From Candidatus Heimdallarchaeota archaeon (GTDB lineage Archaea > Asgardarchaeota > Heimdallarchaeia > Heimdallarchaeales > Kariarchaeaceae): DNA of 64,000 nucleotides. The position numbers were made by a program, and so were the translations under genes. Of the stretch, positions 1 to 8,972 are shown one piece after another. A model generated the notes under the pieces. That model saw only the letters and a list, made by a program, of their open reading frames with translations. It was not told the DNA's origin and ran no database searches. Positions within the stretch are counted from its first letter, which is position 1. The number at the start of each line of letters is the position of its first letter. Where the stretch lies: the NCBI GenBank assembly GCA_026702845.1, contig JADCLS010000004.1, forward strand, positions 248,001 to 312,000. The letters are read 5' to 3'.

Positions 1-954
1 GTGATCTGATGAGATTCCAACTCTCTCGAAATTGGCAAGATTTTTCAGCATAGCCATGTAGGGATACATATCATGAGAGATCATAGCCTCGTATACCTCT
101 CTAGTACCACCGAATTTGGATTTAATCTGCTCATGAGTAAGTCCAATCTCTCTTGCCAGGGTAATGGCATCCTCACTGATCATAGAGATCTGCTCCCATT
201 GCTCACGTTTGCGTATTTGGGCAGGTGCATCATCCATTATCTTGTTGTTCACCATATATTCAAACACAGCTTTGCTAACGGCATTTCGGCCATTCTGTTT
301 AGTATTTCTGAGCATGATGAGTAGATCTGCAATATTGGGATGAACAGATCCCTTGTTCCACTTTAATAACTGATAGATAGATTGCTGCTGTAATGCTGCA
401 ACCAATCCTTTCTTGAGTGAGTGGGGGATCGTACCCTTATGCCCATACTTATCCTTCTGATAGATATGTCTGTAAAATGCAAAAGTGTTGACTGGATCAT
501 CAGCTCTTTTTAGAATATGAGGAGCATAGTGTCTTACATATTTCTTGGAATTCTCATGATGAGAAGCAATAGCCAGTAATACCGAAGGTGTATACCTGAT
601 GTGCATCTCATTTCTCATCCAGTTAGCTATAATGAGTATATCCTCAGCCTGTTCGCTCTGGGCCAGTTCCTCGACATCTGCAATGATTTCACAGGCGACC
701 TGTGATAATCCCAACTTCTCTGATGGAACACTTTTGATCACACCCTTTGAACGTAATTCTATTAAAAATTCAATATTTGATCGATTTTTATCATAGTAAT
801 CAGGTTCATTAAAGAAACCACCAGCTACACGATTTACCAGACGTAATGAAGGATCATCGATGTTATAGGCAACACCAGGCACCCTCTCTGAATCCACTTC
901 TCTTGCTTTCAAATCCCCATCAATATGACCCTTATCAAATCCAACTTTTGGCAC
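1..954 (-). CDS. TROVE (Ro60-like) RNA-binding protein, C-terminus beyond window
   Basis: An open frame runs off the left edge on the minus strand. Its translation contains the TROVE signature order: a start resembling the Ro N-terminus, then RYTPSVLLAIASHH, then ILKRADDPVNTFAFYRH, then GTIPHSLKKGLVAAL and YQLLKWNKG. In Ro60/Rsr proteins this module forms a HEAT-like ring that binds Y RNAs and misfolded small RNAs, so a role in RNA quality control or with an element-encoded RNA is plausible. No ATG precedes the domain; an in-frame TAA lies at 1006-1008. I therefore placed the start at GTG 954, which gives an N-terminus of normal Ro-like spacing. Another possibility is that the true 5' end was lost to the rearrangement just upstream. 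The domain call is fairly firm, the start is not. Confidence 0.62.
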   Translation of the reverse strand, partial: MPKVGFDKGHIDGDLKAREVDSERVPGVAYNIDDPSLRLVNRVAGGFFNEPDYYDKNRSNIEFLIELRSKGVIKSVPSEKLGLSQVACEIIADVEELAQSEQAEDILIIANWMRNEMHIRYTPSVLLAIASHHENSKKYVRHYAPHILKRADDPVNTFAFYRHIYQKDKYGHKGTIPHSLKKGLVAALQQQSIYQLLKWNKGSVHPNIADLLIMLRNTKQNGRNAVSKAVFEYMVNNKIMDDAPAQIRKREQWEQISMISEDAITLAREIGLTHEQIKSKFGGTREVYEAMISHDMYPYMAMLKNLANFERVGISSDH

Positions 955-1296
955 AATCTCACATCCATTGAAATAGAATCGGGAGAGATAATCGAGAGCA
1001 AGGTTTTAGTTCAATAAATGAATTCTCAGACTATTGATGAACTTCCTCTCTGCACCGTCCCGATGTATTTTCTAATTGTAGGGATATAGTCGACACCCAG
1101 ATGTAATTCGTTAATCAGCGATGAACTGCGTGTCTGCACCACCTACTAACTTGATTGGATAGTCATAGAATATAAGTTATTCGTATCTAGACGTGAGCGA
1201 AAGTATTAGTGATACAAGGAGTGTTATTTTTCAATTTCTTTTTAATAAAAAGTAGAGTACTTTGACTCTTTGACATTGCTTAGTTTGCTTTGTTTT
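955..1296. other. Non-coding scar between TROVE gene and subtilase fragment
   Basis: No convincing gene is present. The stretch contains an imperfect internal repeat: GATGAACTTCCTCTCTGCAC near 1036 and GATGAACTGCGTGTCTGCAC near 1123. Together with the TAA just upstream of the TROVE frame and the gene fragment that follows, this looks like a decayed junction. Confidence 0.5.
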
Positions 1297-1481
1297 TACA
1301 TTTTTTTCTTCCTCTAAGTAGAAAACATCAATACCTGGTCAACCTGTACCAATCCTGATCCCCAGTCAGAGTCCATATAACTAGAGTCATAGAGAGCTCC
1401 ATATCTAACGTCTTTGTAGAAAAATCCGTATCTGCTGGCTATGAGTGCAAAAACACCTGCTACTTGTGAAGCAGCAAATGA
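1297..1481 (-). pseudogene. Truncated copy of the subtilase-like gene 3' end
   Basis: About 185 bases match 5455-5638 with only three visible substitutions and one T-run length change. The matched part is the last ~50 codons of the subtilase-like gene plus its 3' flank. One substitution changes the residue after the serine motif (SFAAP becomes SFAAS). Beyond 1481 the sequence departs abruptly and nothing upstream restores the protease frame, so this is a fragment, not a gene. Confidence 0.9.
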
Positions 1482-1600
1482 TCATCCAAGGTATTTCTAT
1501 CATTGTCCAAATACCTAATTGTTACTTCTGATTGATCGATGTAAGCACCATTGTCATATATTTGAGCATCTTGAAGAAATTCAAAGTTTAAAGATCCTGG
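1482..1600 (-). pseudogene. Unrecognised coding-like remnant
   Basis: The minus strand reads as an uninterrupted coding-like stretch (FEFLQDAQIYDNGAYIDQSE, continuing with VTIRYLDNDRNTL) with no start codon. It is out of frame with the subtilase fragment it abuts. It may be the end of a lost gene next to the junction; its family is not recognised. Confidence 0.3.
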
Positions 1601-4123
1601 TCAATTTGAATAGAATTTATTGAATTCAATTGGTGGTCCAATATGTTGCCAACATATTACTGAAATATAACTCCATACATCTTTATCCTTCTCGATATTC
1701 TCTATTAATTCTTTTTTAGTTTGAGTATAGGCAAGTCCGGTATTCCTTTCTGTAAGAAGGTTTTTATAAAATATTTCAAAAAATTGTTTAGCAATTTGGA
1801 TATCTACTAGATTGATTGATGAAACAATTACATCAAAACCAATTTTTAATAATCCAAATGGGATCCCCAATAATTCAGAAGAAATACCGTCTTGCATTGT
1901 ACCTGATTTACATGCTGAAATTGTTGCTAGAGATGGTCCAGATAATTTAAGATTTAGTTCAATAAAATCATTCATTTGAAGAGATCCTCCCTTAGTTTCA
2001 ATTGATTGATGGATTGGATCTTCTGGGAAACATCCATGACTTGAATGATGGTATAATATACCTAGGTTTTGATTTTCAGATAGAGATTGGAATATATTTT
2101 CTTTTAATGCATTGGTAAAATCAAAAATATCTAAATCAATTCCATTTGAATCAAGTATCGACATTATTTTTTCAGCTTCTGAATTTTGAAGGAGTGGATC
2201 GTTTTCTGGATTATCAACAATAATGGCTTTTAATTCTGAATTTCTGGTTTGATATGATTTTACAAAACTAGAATTGTAAGAACTTATAGAAATAGCTCTG
2301 ACTATTTCGCCAACATAATTGATGTTCAATTTTTCCAAATAAATGCGAAATATTTCTTCAAGGGGTAATTTTTGTAATCTCCCATAAGGCATTAATATAA
2401 CAGTATTAATTTCCTTAAAAATTACATCTAATTCTTCTATATGTTCAAATAACTCTAAAAATATATTGTCTGCTATTAGCTCTAACCTTTCTTTGAAATC
2501 TTTAATATCATCGATTTTATCAATTTTTGACATATCAGATGTAAATCTGATATCGGTATGCGTATACTCATCCAAAATTGTATGTCTTGCGATATTTAGG
2601 TCCTCAAAATTTGAACTAATTATTTTAATAACAGATGAAATTTCATTTGGAACAAAATCAGATATGACACCTATAAGAATAATTTTTTGATCTTCTTTAT
2701 TACTATTAGCAAATAGATTGTTAATTTCTTGAGAAATATTAATATCTACAGATTCTGTTTGTTCTGAAAACTCAATGTTTTGAGATAATTCAAGAACCTC
2801 CCAAATATCATTATTCTTCATACTAGGGTTATTCATTCTAGAAAATGCCCATGTAAATCCTAATCTAAAATATCTTCGAGTGACGTTATATCTAATATTT
2901 TGATTTATTGAGGAATTTGACCTGAATCTTCTAAGTTTATGATATGTTTCTTGAAAATAATATTCTGATTCTTCAAATTTTCCTTGGTTAATTAAAAACT
3001 GTCCAATTGTAAAATAACTATCAATTTCTTTTTTTGGATTGGAAATTTTAGTTAAATATTTTTTTATCTCAGTTAGTCTCTCATCATTCTCTAATTCAGA
3101 ATTGTCTTCCATTATCGAGTATTGCAACATTAAAGATCCCAATGTACTTTCTTCATTGCTAAACTTATATTTCAAGTCTAAACTTTTTAAGATATAATCA
3201 CTGGCCATTTTCACATTATTTAGATAATGATATAGTGTTGCTAAATCATGATAACAAATTGAAAGGCTTTCAATATACATATTTGAATTTGAAGAATTAA
3301 ATAATTCTTCAATTGCATTTTTAATCTCTTCATATTCCTGAATTGTTTTGTCAAGCTCATAATCAATAGGTTCTTCATGTTCTCTTTCAGGATTCAATTG
3401 ACTATCCCTTATTATGGAATATTGTGCTTGTAAAATGGATATCCTTGTAGTAAGGTATGAAAATGAATCTTCAACTTCAAATTTAAGAGATTTAGTTAAA
3501 TATTCGATTCCTTTTTCATTTTTATTGCATGCTTTGTAAAGTTGACCTAATTTTAACAAGCAAATTCTCAATATTTCAGTATCATCAGAAGTACCCTCAT
3601 GATTTTCTTCAAGATATCCAAAAATATATAATAATTTTTCAATCCCTGAATCAAATTCACCCAAATTCATTTGAATCCCAGCTATAGTTTCGATCACAGG
3701 AACCAAAATATCGCTTGATACAATTTTGTTCTCAAATATAATTTGCATTGCTATTGATATGTATGAATAAGATTCATGATAATTCCCTAAGTCGCGATGA
3801 AATAAAGCAGTCTCTCGTAAAACAGTTGCTTTAACAATCCAATATTCCATCAATTTTGATGCTTCTGATTCTTTTGATTCTAAATATTCGAAAAGTCCCA
3901 AAATATTATTTATCAAATTTTCACATTCATCATAATTTTTTAATTTTCGATTAATATCGATTTTTGCAATAGTTATTTGGAAAATATATTCAGTGTTTTT
4001 ATTTGATTTCGAGATGGTTTCACATTCATTTAATAACTTCAACGCTTTTTCCAAATTCCCAATTTTCCTTTCATTTAATGCCTCTTGAAATAACTCAGAT
4101 AAGGATTTATCCAGACCACTCAT
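1601..4123 (-). CDS. TPR-CHAT caspase-like protease
   Basis: 840 residues with no signal peptide. The first ~450 residues are tandem helical TPR-like repeats; the last ~250 form a CHAT domain. The catalytic pair is visible as HHSSHG (His near 696) and SACKSGT (Cys near 738), the usual His-Gly and Ala-Cys spacing of clan CD peptidases. CHAT proteases with TPR arrays cut protein partners when a sensor fires, for example in gasdermin and Craspase defence systems. No gasdermin or Cas gene is seen here. The gene is divergent from a YkgJ-type gene 4298-5371, with a shared ~175-base promoter region. Both lie between copies of the subtilase 3' end, and codon use is more A/T-rich than in the replication genes, suggesting transferred cargo. 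Defence or programmed-death function is inference. Confidence 0.85.
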   Translation of the reverse strand: MSGLDKSLSELFQEALNERKIGNLEKALKLLNECETISKSNKNTEYIFQITIAKIDINRKLKNYDECENLINNILGLFEYLESKESEASKLMEYWIVKATVLRETALFHRDLGNYHESYSYISIAMQIIFENKIVSSDILVPVIETIAGIQMNLGEFDSGIEKLLYIFGYLEENHEGTSDDTEILRICLLKLGQLYKACNKNEKGIEYLTKSLKFEVEDSFSYLTTRISILQAQYSIIRDSQLNPEREHEEPIDYELDKTIQEYEEIKNAIEELFNSSNSNMYIESLSICYHDLATLYHYLNNVKMASDYILKSLDLKYKFSNEESTLGSLMLQYSIMEDNSELENDERLTEIKKYLTKISNPKKEIDSYFTIGQFLINQGKFEESEYYFQETYHKLRRFRSNSSINQNIRYNVTRRYFRLGFTWAFSRMNNPSMKNNDIWEVLELSQNIEFSEQTESVDINISQEINNLFANSNKEDQKIILIGVISDFVPNEISSVIKIISSNFEDLNIARHTILDEYTHTDIRFTSDMSKIDKIDDIKDFKERLELIADNIFLELFEHIEELDVIFKEINTVILMPYGRLQKLPLEEIFRIYLEKLNINYVGEIVRAISISSYNSSFVKSYQTRNSELKAIIVDNPENDPLLQNSEAEKIMSILDSNGIDLDIFDFTNALKENIFQSLSENQNLGILYHHSSHGCFPEDPIHQSIETKGGSLQMNDFIELNLKLSGPSLATISACKSGTMQDGISSELLGIPFGLLKIGFDVIVSSINLVDIQIAKQFFEIFYKNLLTERNTGLAYTQTKKELIENIEKDKDVWSYISVICWQHIGPPIEFNKFYSN

Positions 4124-4324
4124 AAAATATCATGGATTATTACAGTATTATTGTTATCTATTACATTACTAGATATCTTCTAATTTCTATATATTTTGGT
4201 TAAGCAGATTAAATAAAATTTTCGTAATGTGATAATCTAAATTAAATGGGGTAAATTTTTTAATATTTAAAATATCATAGGTTAAAGTGGATAGAATTTG
4301 AATTCAAAAAATAACTTAAGAGAA

Positions 4325-5371
4325 ATGGCAAAAGGAGATGCTTCAAAGATATGTTTAGAAATTTGCAAAGGTCAGTGCTGTAAAAATCTTACTCAGAATG
4401 ATATATCTATCACTCTAACGAAAAGCGAAATTGAATTATATGAGAAAAAAGGATATCAAAATTTCATTATTTATGATGCTGATGAAGTTGAGCTTATTAA
4501 AACTTCAACAGGTAATTGTCCTTTTTTACTCAAATCAAATCAATGTAGCATTTATCTCATTCGTCCACAAGATTGCCAAGAATATCCATATATATTTGAA
4601 AGCAAAGAGCAGGTAAATAAAGTAGCTAAATGTATATTATATGAAAATCTTGATTTCAAAGATCGATTGGATTATTTAAAACCTATTTTGCTAAATCAGC
4701 CTGAAGAAGATAGAATTAAAACAAAAGGAACTTTCAAATATAATGAGCAAATTGATCCTAATAAATTTGATCTACATATTTTGTCTTTTCCTACAGGTCT
4801 TATTTCAATTTACAAGAGTAAAAATGGATCAACTAGTTTAATTGAAATCAAGAACTCAATCAAATCAGAATTACTAAGAAAGACCAAAAGTACAAATTTC
4901 ATTATTTTGTCCCTCAAAGGAATTAACAAGAATTTAGAGTTAGAATATATAGCTACCGGATATTATTATAGGAAGAAATATTTTGACAAAATAAATTCTA
5001 ATGACCCTCCAGATTTAACTTTAACTTTACTTGATTTTAACAAGACAGATAAAGAAAAGATTGACGTAATAAATAATATTAATGACATTAAATTATTAAC
5101 TGAAATTGGTGCTTATTTACTTCAAGTGTTAAAAATAAGTATAGATTTTGTGTATAAAAAACCTGAAGTACAAGAAATGTTGAAAAACTATGCTAGTGAT
5201 CAACTGGAAAAAACTATTACAAAATTACCAACAAAAAAAGAACTACAAATAGATAACCTAGCTCTTATGAACGAAATAGCAAGAAGATTTTTTATTCTAA
5301 AAGATAAAAAGAAATTATTAGATGGTGTTGTCTTTGATATTAATGAATCTGTAATCAATGGAACAATTTAG
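4325..5371 (+). CDS. YkgJ-type cysteine-cluster protein with unknown C-terminal domain
   Basis: The N-terminal ~110 residues show the YkgJ (UPF0153) pattern: CLEICKGQCC, then GNCPFLLKSNQCSIYLIRPQ followed by DCQEYPY, and a later Cys. This family binds zinc or an iron-sulfur cluster through these cysteines; its biochemical role is largely unknown. The remaining ~230 residues are not recognised. A TTG at 4298 would add nine residues, but I chose the first ATG. The gene is divergent from the TPR-CHAT gene and shares its A/T-rich composition, so the two may form one functional pair. Confidence 0.75.
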   Translation: MAKGDASKICLEICKGQCCKNLTQNDISITLTKSEIELYEKKGYQNFIIYDADEVELIKTSTGNCPFLLKSNQCSIYLIRPQDCQEYPYIFESKEQVNKVAKCILYENLDFKDRLDYLKPILLNQPEEDRIKTKGTFKYNEQIDPNKFDLHILSFPTGLISIYKSKNGSTSLIEIKNSIKSELLRKTKSTNFIILSLKGINKNLELEYIATGYYYRKKYFDKINSNDPPDLTLTLLDFNKTDKEKIDVINNINDIKLLTEIGAYLLQVLKISIDFVYKKPEVQEMLKNYASDQLEKTITKLPTKKELQIDNLALMNEIARRFFILKDKKKLLDGVVFDINESVINGTI

Positions 5372-5454
5372 CGTAATAGGTATTGCATAAAAATGTTAAT
5401 GTCATTTATTACTCAGCTAGATATTTTCATCTCATTTTTAAATTTGTTAGTTAT

Positions 5455-5638
5455 TACATTTTTTCTTCCTCTAAGTAGAAAACATCAATACCTGGTCAAC
5501 CTGTACCAATCCTGATCCCCAGTCAGAGTCCATATAATTAGAATCATAGAGAGCTCCATATCTAACGTCTTTGTAGAAAAATCCGTATCTGCTGGCTATG
5601 AGTGCAAAAACACCTGCTACTTGTGGAGCAGCAAATGA
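5455..5638 (-). repeat. Intact-side copy of the ~185-bp duplication
   Basis: This is the 3' end of the subtilase-like gene plus 16 bases of 3' flank. It is duplicated in the same orientation at 1297-1481, offset by 4157 bases. The two copies bracket exactly the TPR-CHAT and YkgJ-type genes. Confidence 0.9.
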
Positions 5639-7342
5639 AGTACCATCAATAATACTTGTATCTCCTCCACCAAATGGATTGACAACCAAGAGATCATCAC
5701 CAATGACTGTTGTCTGAGCATTACCACCAGAATTGGACCACGATGAGAATTCAAGTTGATATTGCGATGTATCCTCAGTAACATCCATATAATAGCTGCT
5801 GATGGATCCAGTCCAGCTGGCAGAACCTACTGAATAGACATACCCCGAGGTCGCAGGATATGTTGCACTTCCACCATCATTACCTGCTGAATTTACAATT
5901 CGTATCCCTGCATTATAAGTAACACGCAGTGCATTTTCAAAAGGTGTGTACATGTCACCTGGATCACCACCAAAAGCCGTGTTGATGATCATCTTCTTAT
6001 CGCTATATACTGATGACTTGAGGGCCCTTGCATATTCCAGTGCTCCAATTGCTGACTGAAATGTGCTTGATTGTAAAACCACCACCTTAGCCATGGGGAC
6101 CACGCCCAAGACATATTCAGTTGATGATTTCTTGTAACCAATCAACATTTCTGCAATAAGAGTATCATGTCCATTTGTATCGGCATCCCAGTCTGTGGAT
6201 ACTTGCACCTGGTTTCCATCATAATAGAAACTTCTACTGTTAGTAGAATCAATTGATGATGAGTAGAATACATTGGACCAGCCAGATGTAAAGCCTGATC
6301 CAATTAGTACAACCACAGAATTAGCACCATAACAACCGCGTTGATGAGCAATATCCACCCCAATTACATCCAGCCAGAATGGGGTGTAATAAGTTGATGC
6401 ACCTAGACTCAGCGTCTCTCCACAATAATGTATGGAACTGATATTTTCAACCTCATCAGAGTATGAATTTCCTGCAGTATCATATGCTGTAGCCTGGAGT
6501 GTATGAGTGCCATCAGGGATCAATTTGGTACTAGTTGTTATACTCCAGCCATCAGACCCATCATTATCCGTCCCTACGGTAAGATCACCCACTTTGAATA
6601 CCACACGATCCACCTCTATATTATCTGAGGCAGTGGCAGTCAGGGTGAAGTCACCTGATATATCACCTGGATTATTAAGATATACAGTAGGATTTACGGT
6701 ATCGTAGATTACCGATGCAGTATCAGTTGCACTGTGTCCATCTGTATCGTATGCAACTGCTTTGAATACATGGCTACCTGCACCATTTTGAGGTACTGTG
6801 TATGTGGTGGCATAAGGACTGCTACTGACGGTGGCAATCTCCACATTATCCACATAAAACTTCACCTTCTCAATAGGTGAAGTATCATATACATTTGCAG
6901 ATACTGAATATTCTCCTGCAGGCATGGCTCCTCCATCACTGGGATTGACCAGTTCCACAGATAGAGGATCTGTCACGGTAAGGCTAAGATAATTAGAACT
7001 AGAACCTCCCTGATACCACACAGCCATGAGAGGATATGATCCTCCGGTTGGTCTATCTAATGGAATAGTATAATCAACTGTGATATACATACTTGTAGAA
7101 TCGGTAGTGTAGTAAAGGACCTTGTCTGCAAGACCCCAACCCTCATAAAAACCGACCCACACTGCACCGTATTGTCCAACCATCCATGGTGGAATGGTGA
7201 ATCCAATCGAATAAGTCTCCCCTGTCACAACAACTGGGGGCCCATTGATCCATAATTGCATATTGTACCCTGAGGTGTTTGGCACCAAAAACGTACAAAT
7301 CATTACAAGTAGTAGAATTAGAGAAATGAACTTATTGTTCAT
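5471..7342 (-). CDS. Secreted subtilase-like (S8) protein with two Ig-like domains
   Basis: 623 residues with an N-terminal signal peptide (hydrophobic residues 5-20). Residues ~30-125 form a beta domain, and ~130-215 and ~218-300 look like bacterial Ig-like domains (VKFYVDNVEIATV; VVFKVGDLTVGT). The S8 peptidase domain runs from ~310. His in NGHDTLIAEM (392), the oxyanion Asn in NSAGNDG (488) and Ser in GTSFAAPQVAG (569) are all present. The aspartate expected in the first strand (VIDTG in active enzymes) reads LIGSG, with Gly at 348, so either another Asp serves or the protein is inactive. A TATA-like TTATAAAT lies ~25 bases upstream of the start. It probably acts outside the cell. Confidence 0.85.
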   Translation of the reverse strand: MNNKFISLILLLVMICTFLVPNTSGYNMQLWINGPPVVVTGETYSIGFTIPPWMVGQYGAVWVGFYEGWGLADKVLYYTTDSTSMYITVDYTIPLDRPTGGSYPLMAVWYQGGSSSNYLSLTVTDPLSVELVNPSDGGAMPAGEYSVSANVYDTSPIEKVKFYVDNVEIATVSSSPYATTYTVPQNGAGSHVFKAVAYDTDGHSATDTASVIYDTVNPTVYLNNPGDISGDFTLTATASDNIEVDRVVFKVGDLTVGTDNDGSDGWSITTSTKLIPDGTHTLQATAYDTAGNSYSDEVENISSIHYCGETLSLGASTYYTPFWLDVIGVDIAHQRGCYGANSVVVLIGSGFTSGWSNVFYSSSIDSTNSRSFYYDGNQVQVSTDWDADTNGHDTLIAEMLIGYKKSSTEYVLGVVPMAKVVVLQSSTFQSAIGALEYARALKSSVYSDKKMIINTAFGGDPGDMYTPFENALRVTYNAGIRIVNSAGNDGGSATYPATSGYVYSVGSASWTGSISSYYMDVTEDTSQYQLEFSSWSNSGGNAQTTVIGDDLLVVNPFGGGDTSIIDGTSFAAPQVAGVFALIASRYGFFYKDVRYGALYDSNYMDSDWGSGLVQVDQVLMFST

Positions 7343-7757
7343 AGTAATATTGAATATAATTGATTTATAAGGAAAAAAGAAATGTGAATGTAGATCCTTG
7401 AGACTTGGATGGAGAAATGCGATAGATAGAGGATTGGAACATTGTTGAGTATTCTATCTCTGCAATGGACATTCATGATAATATATATTCCCACATTCAT
7501 GAATATCGCTTGATTCCCATAAATTGATATCAATACTATTTATCATCTCCGAGGTTAATAATTTATGATATTTCCCAACTTCATTTCATCCAAACAAAAA
7601 TTAATTTCTACTAAATAAAATATCGAATTTTTTATTTATTCTAATTTCTAATAAGCAAATCGGAGATTGAATTCTATGTATATAGTTTTTGGTTTACTGT
7701 TGGAAAGGATAATTCAAATGAGTAATATTTATTTAAATCATATTAAATCTTAATTTA
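7343..7757. other. A/T-rich intergenic region
   Basis: It holds the divergent upstream regions of the subtilase-like gene and the nuclease gene. A short minus-strand frame here has low-complexity hydrophobic translation and no coding-like features. No RNA gene is recognisable. Confidence 0.5.
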
Positions 7758-8843
7758 ATGGTATCAAATCAAGAGAGAGGTGCGAAGTTCGAAAATTATG
7801 TTGTTGATTTAATACATAAGGGTCTATTTCCAGATTTTGAGCTAACAAACTACATAAAGAATGATAATAGGTCATTATCCAAGACAAAAAATGGAAATTA
7901 TATTCAACGATCATACAAAACATTTGATGGCAATGTCAAATTTGTTGATATGCATCTTCAATTAGTCCAAGATCCTAAGTCATTTCCAAAGTCAAAAACA
8001 AGGCATCCAAAAATAATTTTAGAGTGTAAGAATTTTTACCGAGAATATGTAAGCCCAGGAGAAATTCAAAAAATAATGCAACAGATCTTATGTTACGAGA
8101 ATAGAACAAATCTAAGGGCAAATTGGTTAATAATTGTACTCCCTAATAGTATGTCTGAAGATGTATTATGTAGATTCAAGGAAATGGGGGCGAAATATGG
8201 TGTAGGTATACTGACTCTACCTGTTTATGAAAGAAAAAATAATAGGAGATTGGAAATTGTTAGAGATACATTTAGTGGAAGACTTGCTGAGAAATTTGGA
8301 AGAAATGTAAATAGTATAAGAAATTCCATGAGGTGGGTTAACATTCCAAAAATGAGATTATATAATGATAAATATAGTCAAAAATCAGAAAAGGGTTTCA
8401 AGGATTTTGAAAAAATTAGCTCACACCGTTTGAAAGTATTTAATTCTTTATTCAATATTCAATCAACTTTTAAGCAGGTTTTAATCCATGTTAATTACGA
8501 ATCTTTACCTGACTATGTTGATCCGTATTGTGGAGTATGTGAGACCATACTTATCCCAAAAGATGTTGATGGTGGTCTTGGAATGTTTTGTGATGATTGT
8601 GTAGAATTTAAAACCAAAGGAATCGAGGATCCATCATATATATCAAAGGTCTTTTTTACACAGAATATTGAAACTATAATTTATAAAGCAAAATCAAAAA
8701 GTGTACATTGCGTGGATTGTAAAAAGCAAATTACAGTTGGTTGGAATTGGGATGCTCAATCCTTAAAATTCGGAAAATCACCGCCAAGTATTTTTAGATG
8801 TAATAAATGTAATGATATTGGTTTTGAAGGATATGAGTTGTAG
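7758..8843 (+). CDS. PD-(D/E)XK nuclease with C-terminal zinc ribbons
   Basis: 361 residues. The N-terminal half has the restriction-endonuclease-like core order: GAKFENYV (Glu12), then VDMHLQL (Asp64), then ILECKNF (Glu89-x-Lys91), followed by a helix with paired glutamines. The C-terminal third carries two zinc-ribbon-like sites: CGVCETI with CDDC, and CVDCKKQ with CNKC. The family resembles Mrr-type or Holliday-junction-type nucleases in outline, but I cannot name it. It precedes radA in the same direction with 129 bases between, and is more A/T-rich than radA. Restriction, repair or resolution are all possible roles. Confidence 0.65.
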   Translation: MVSNQERGAKFENYVVDLIHKGLFPDFELTNYIKNDNRSLSKTKNGNYIQRSYKTFDGNVKFVDMHLQLVQDPKSFPKSKTRHPKIILECKNFYREYVSPGEIQKIMQQILCYENRTNLRANWLIIVLPNSMSEDVLCRFKEMGAKYGVGILTLPVYERKNNRRLEIVRDTFSGRLAEKFGRNVNSIRNSMRWVNIPKMRLYNDKYSQKSEKGFKDFEKISSHRLKVFNSLFNIQSTFKQVLIHVNYESLPDYVDPYCGVCETILIPKDVDGGLGMFCDDCVEFKTKGIEDPSYISKVFFTQNIETIIYKAKSKSVHCVDCKKQITVGWNWDAQSLKFGKSPPSIFRCNKCNDIGFEGYEL

Positions 8844-8940
8844 TTTTCTTTGAACATCATTCATGCACCGTATTGCTAACAATTTGTGATATTTTCAGTA
8901 ATTATATTCAGTAATTATATTTAGGAAAATGAATTTTTTA

Positions 8941-8972
8941 TTTATATAGCAGAAAGTCATTACCATTTTGAT
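8941..8972 (+). promoter_or_regulatory. radA promoter, leaderless geometry
   Basis: TTTATATA at 8941-8948 starts 32 bases before the ATG. This spacing puts transcription initiation at or next to the start codon, and there is no Shine-Dalgarno sequence. Confidence 0.55.

Noticed and set aside
7339..7533. 64-residue minus-strand frame upstream of the subtilase-like gene
   Set aside because: Hydrophobic low-complexity translation, very A/T-rich, occupies the promoter region of the subtilase-like gene.
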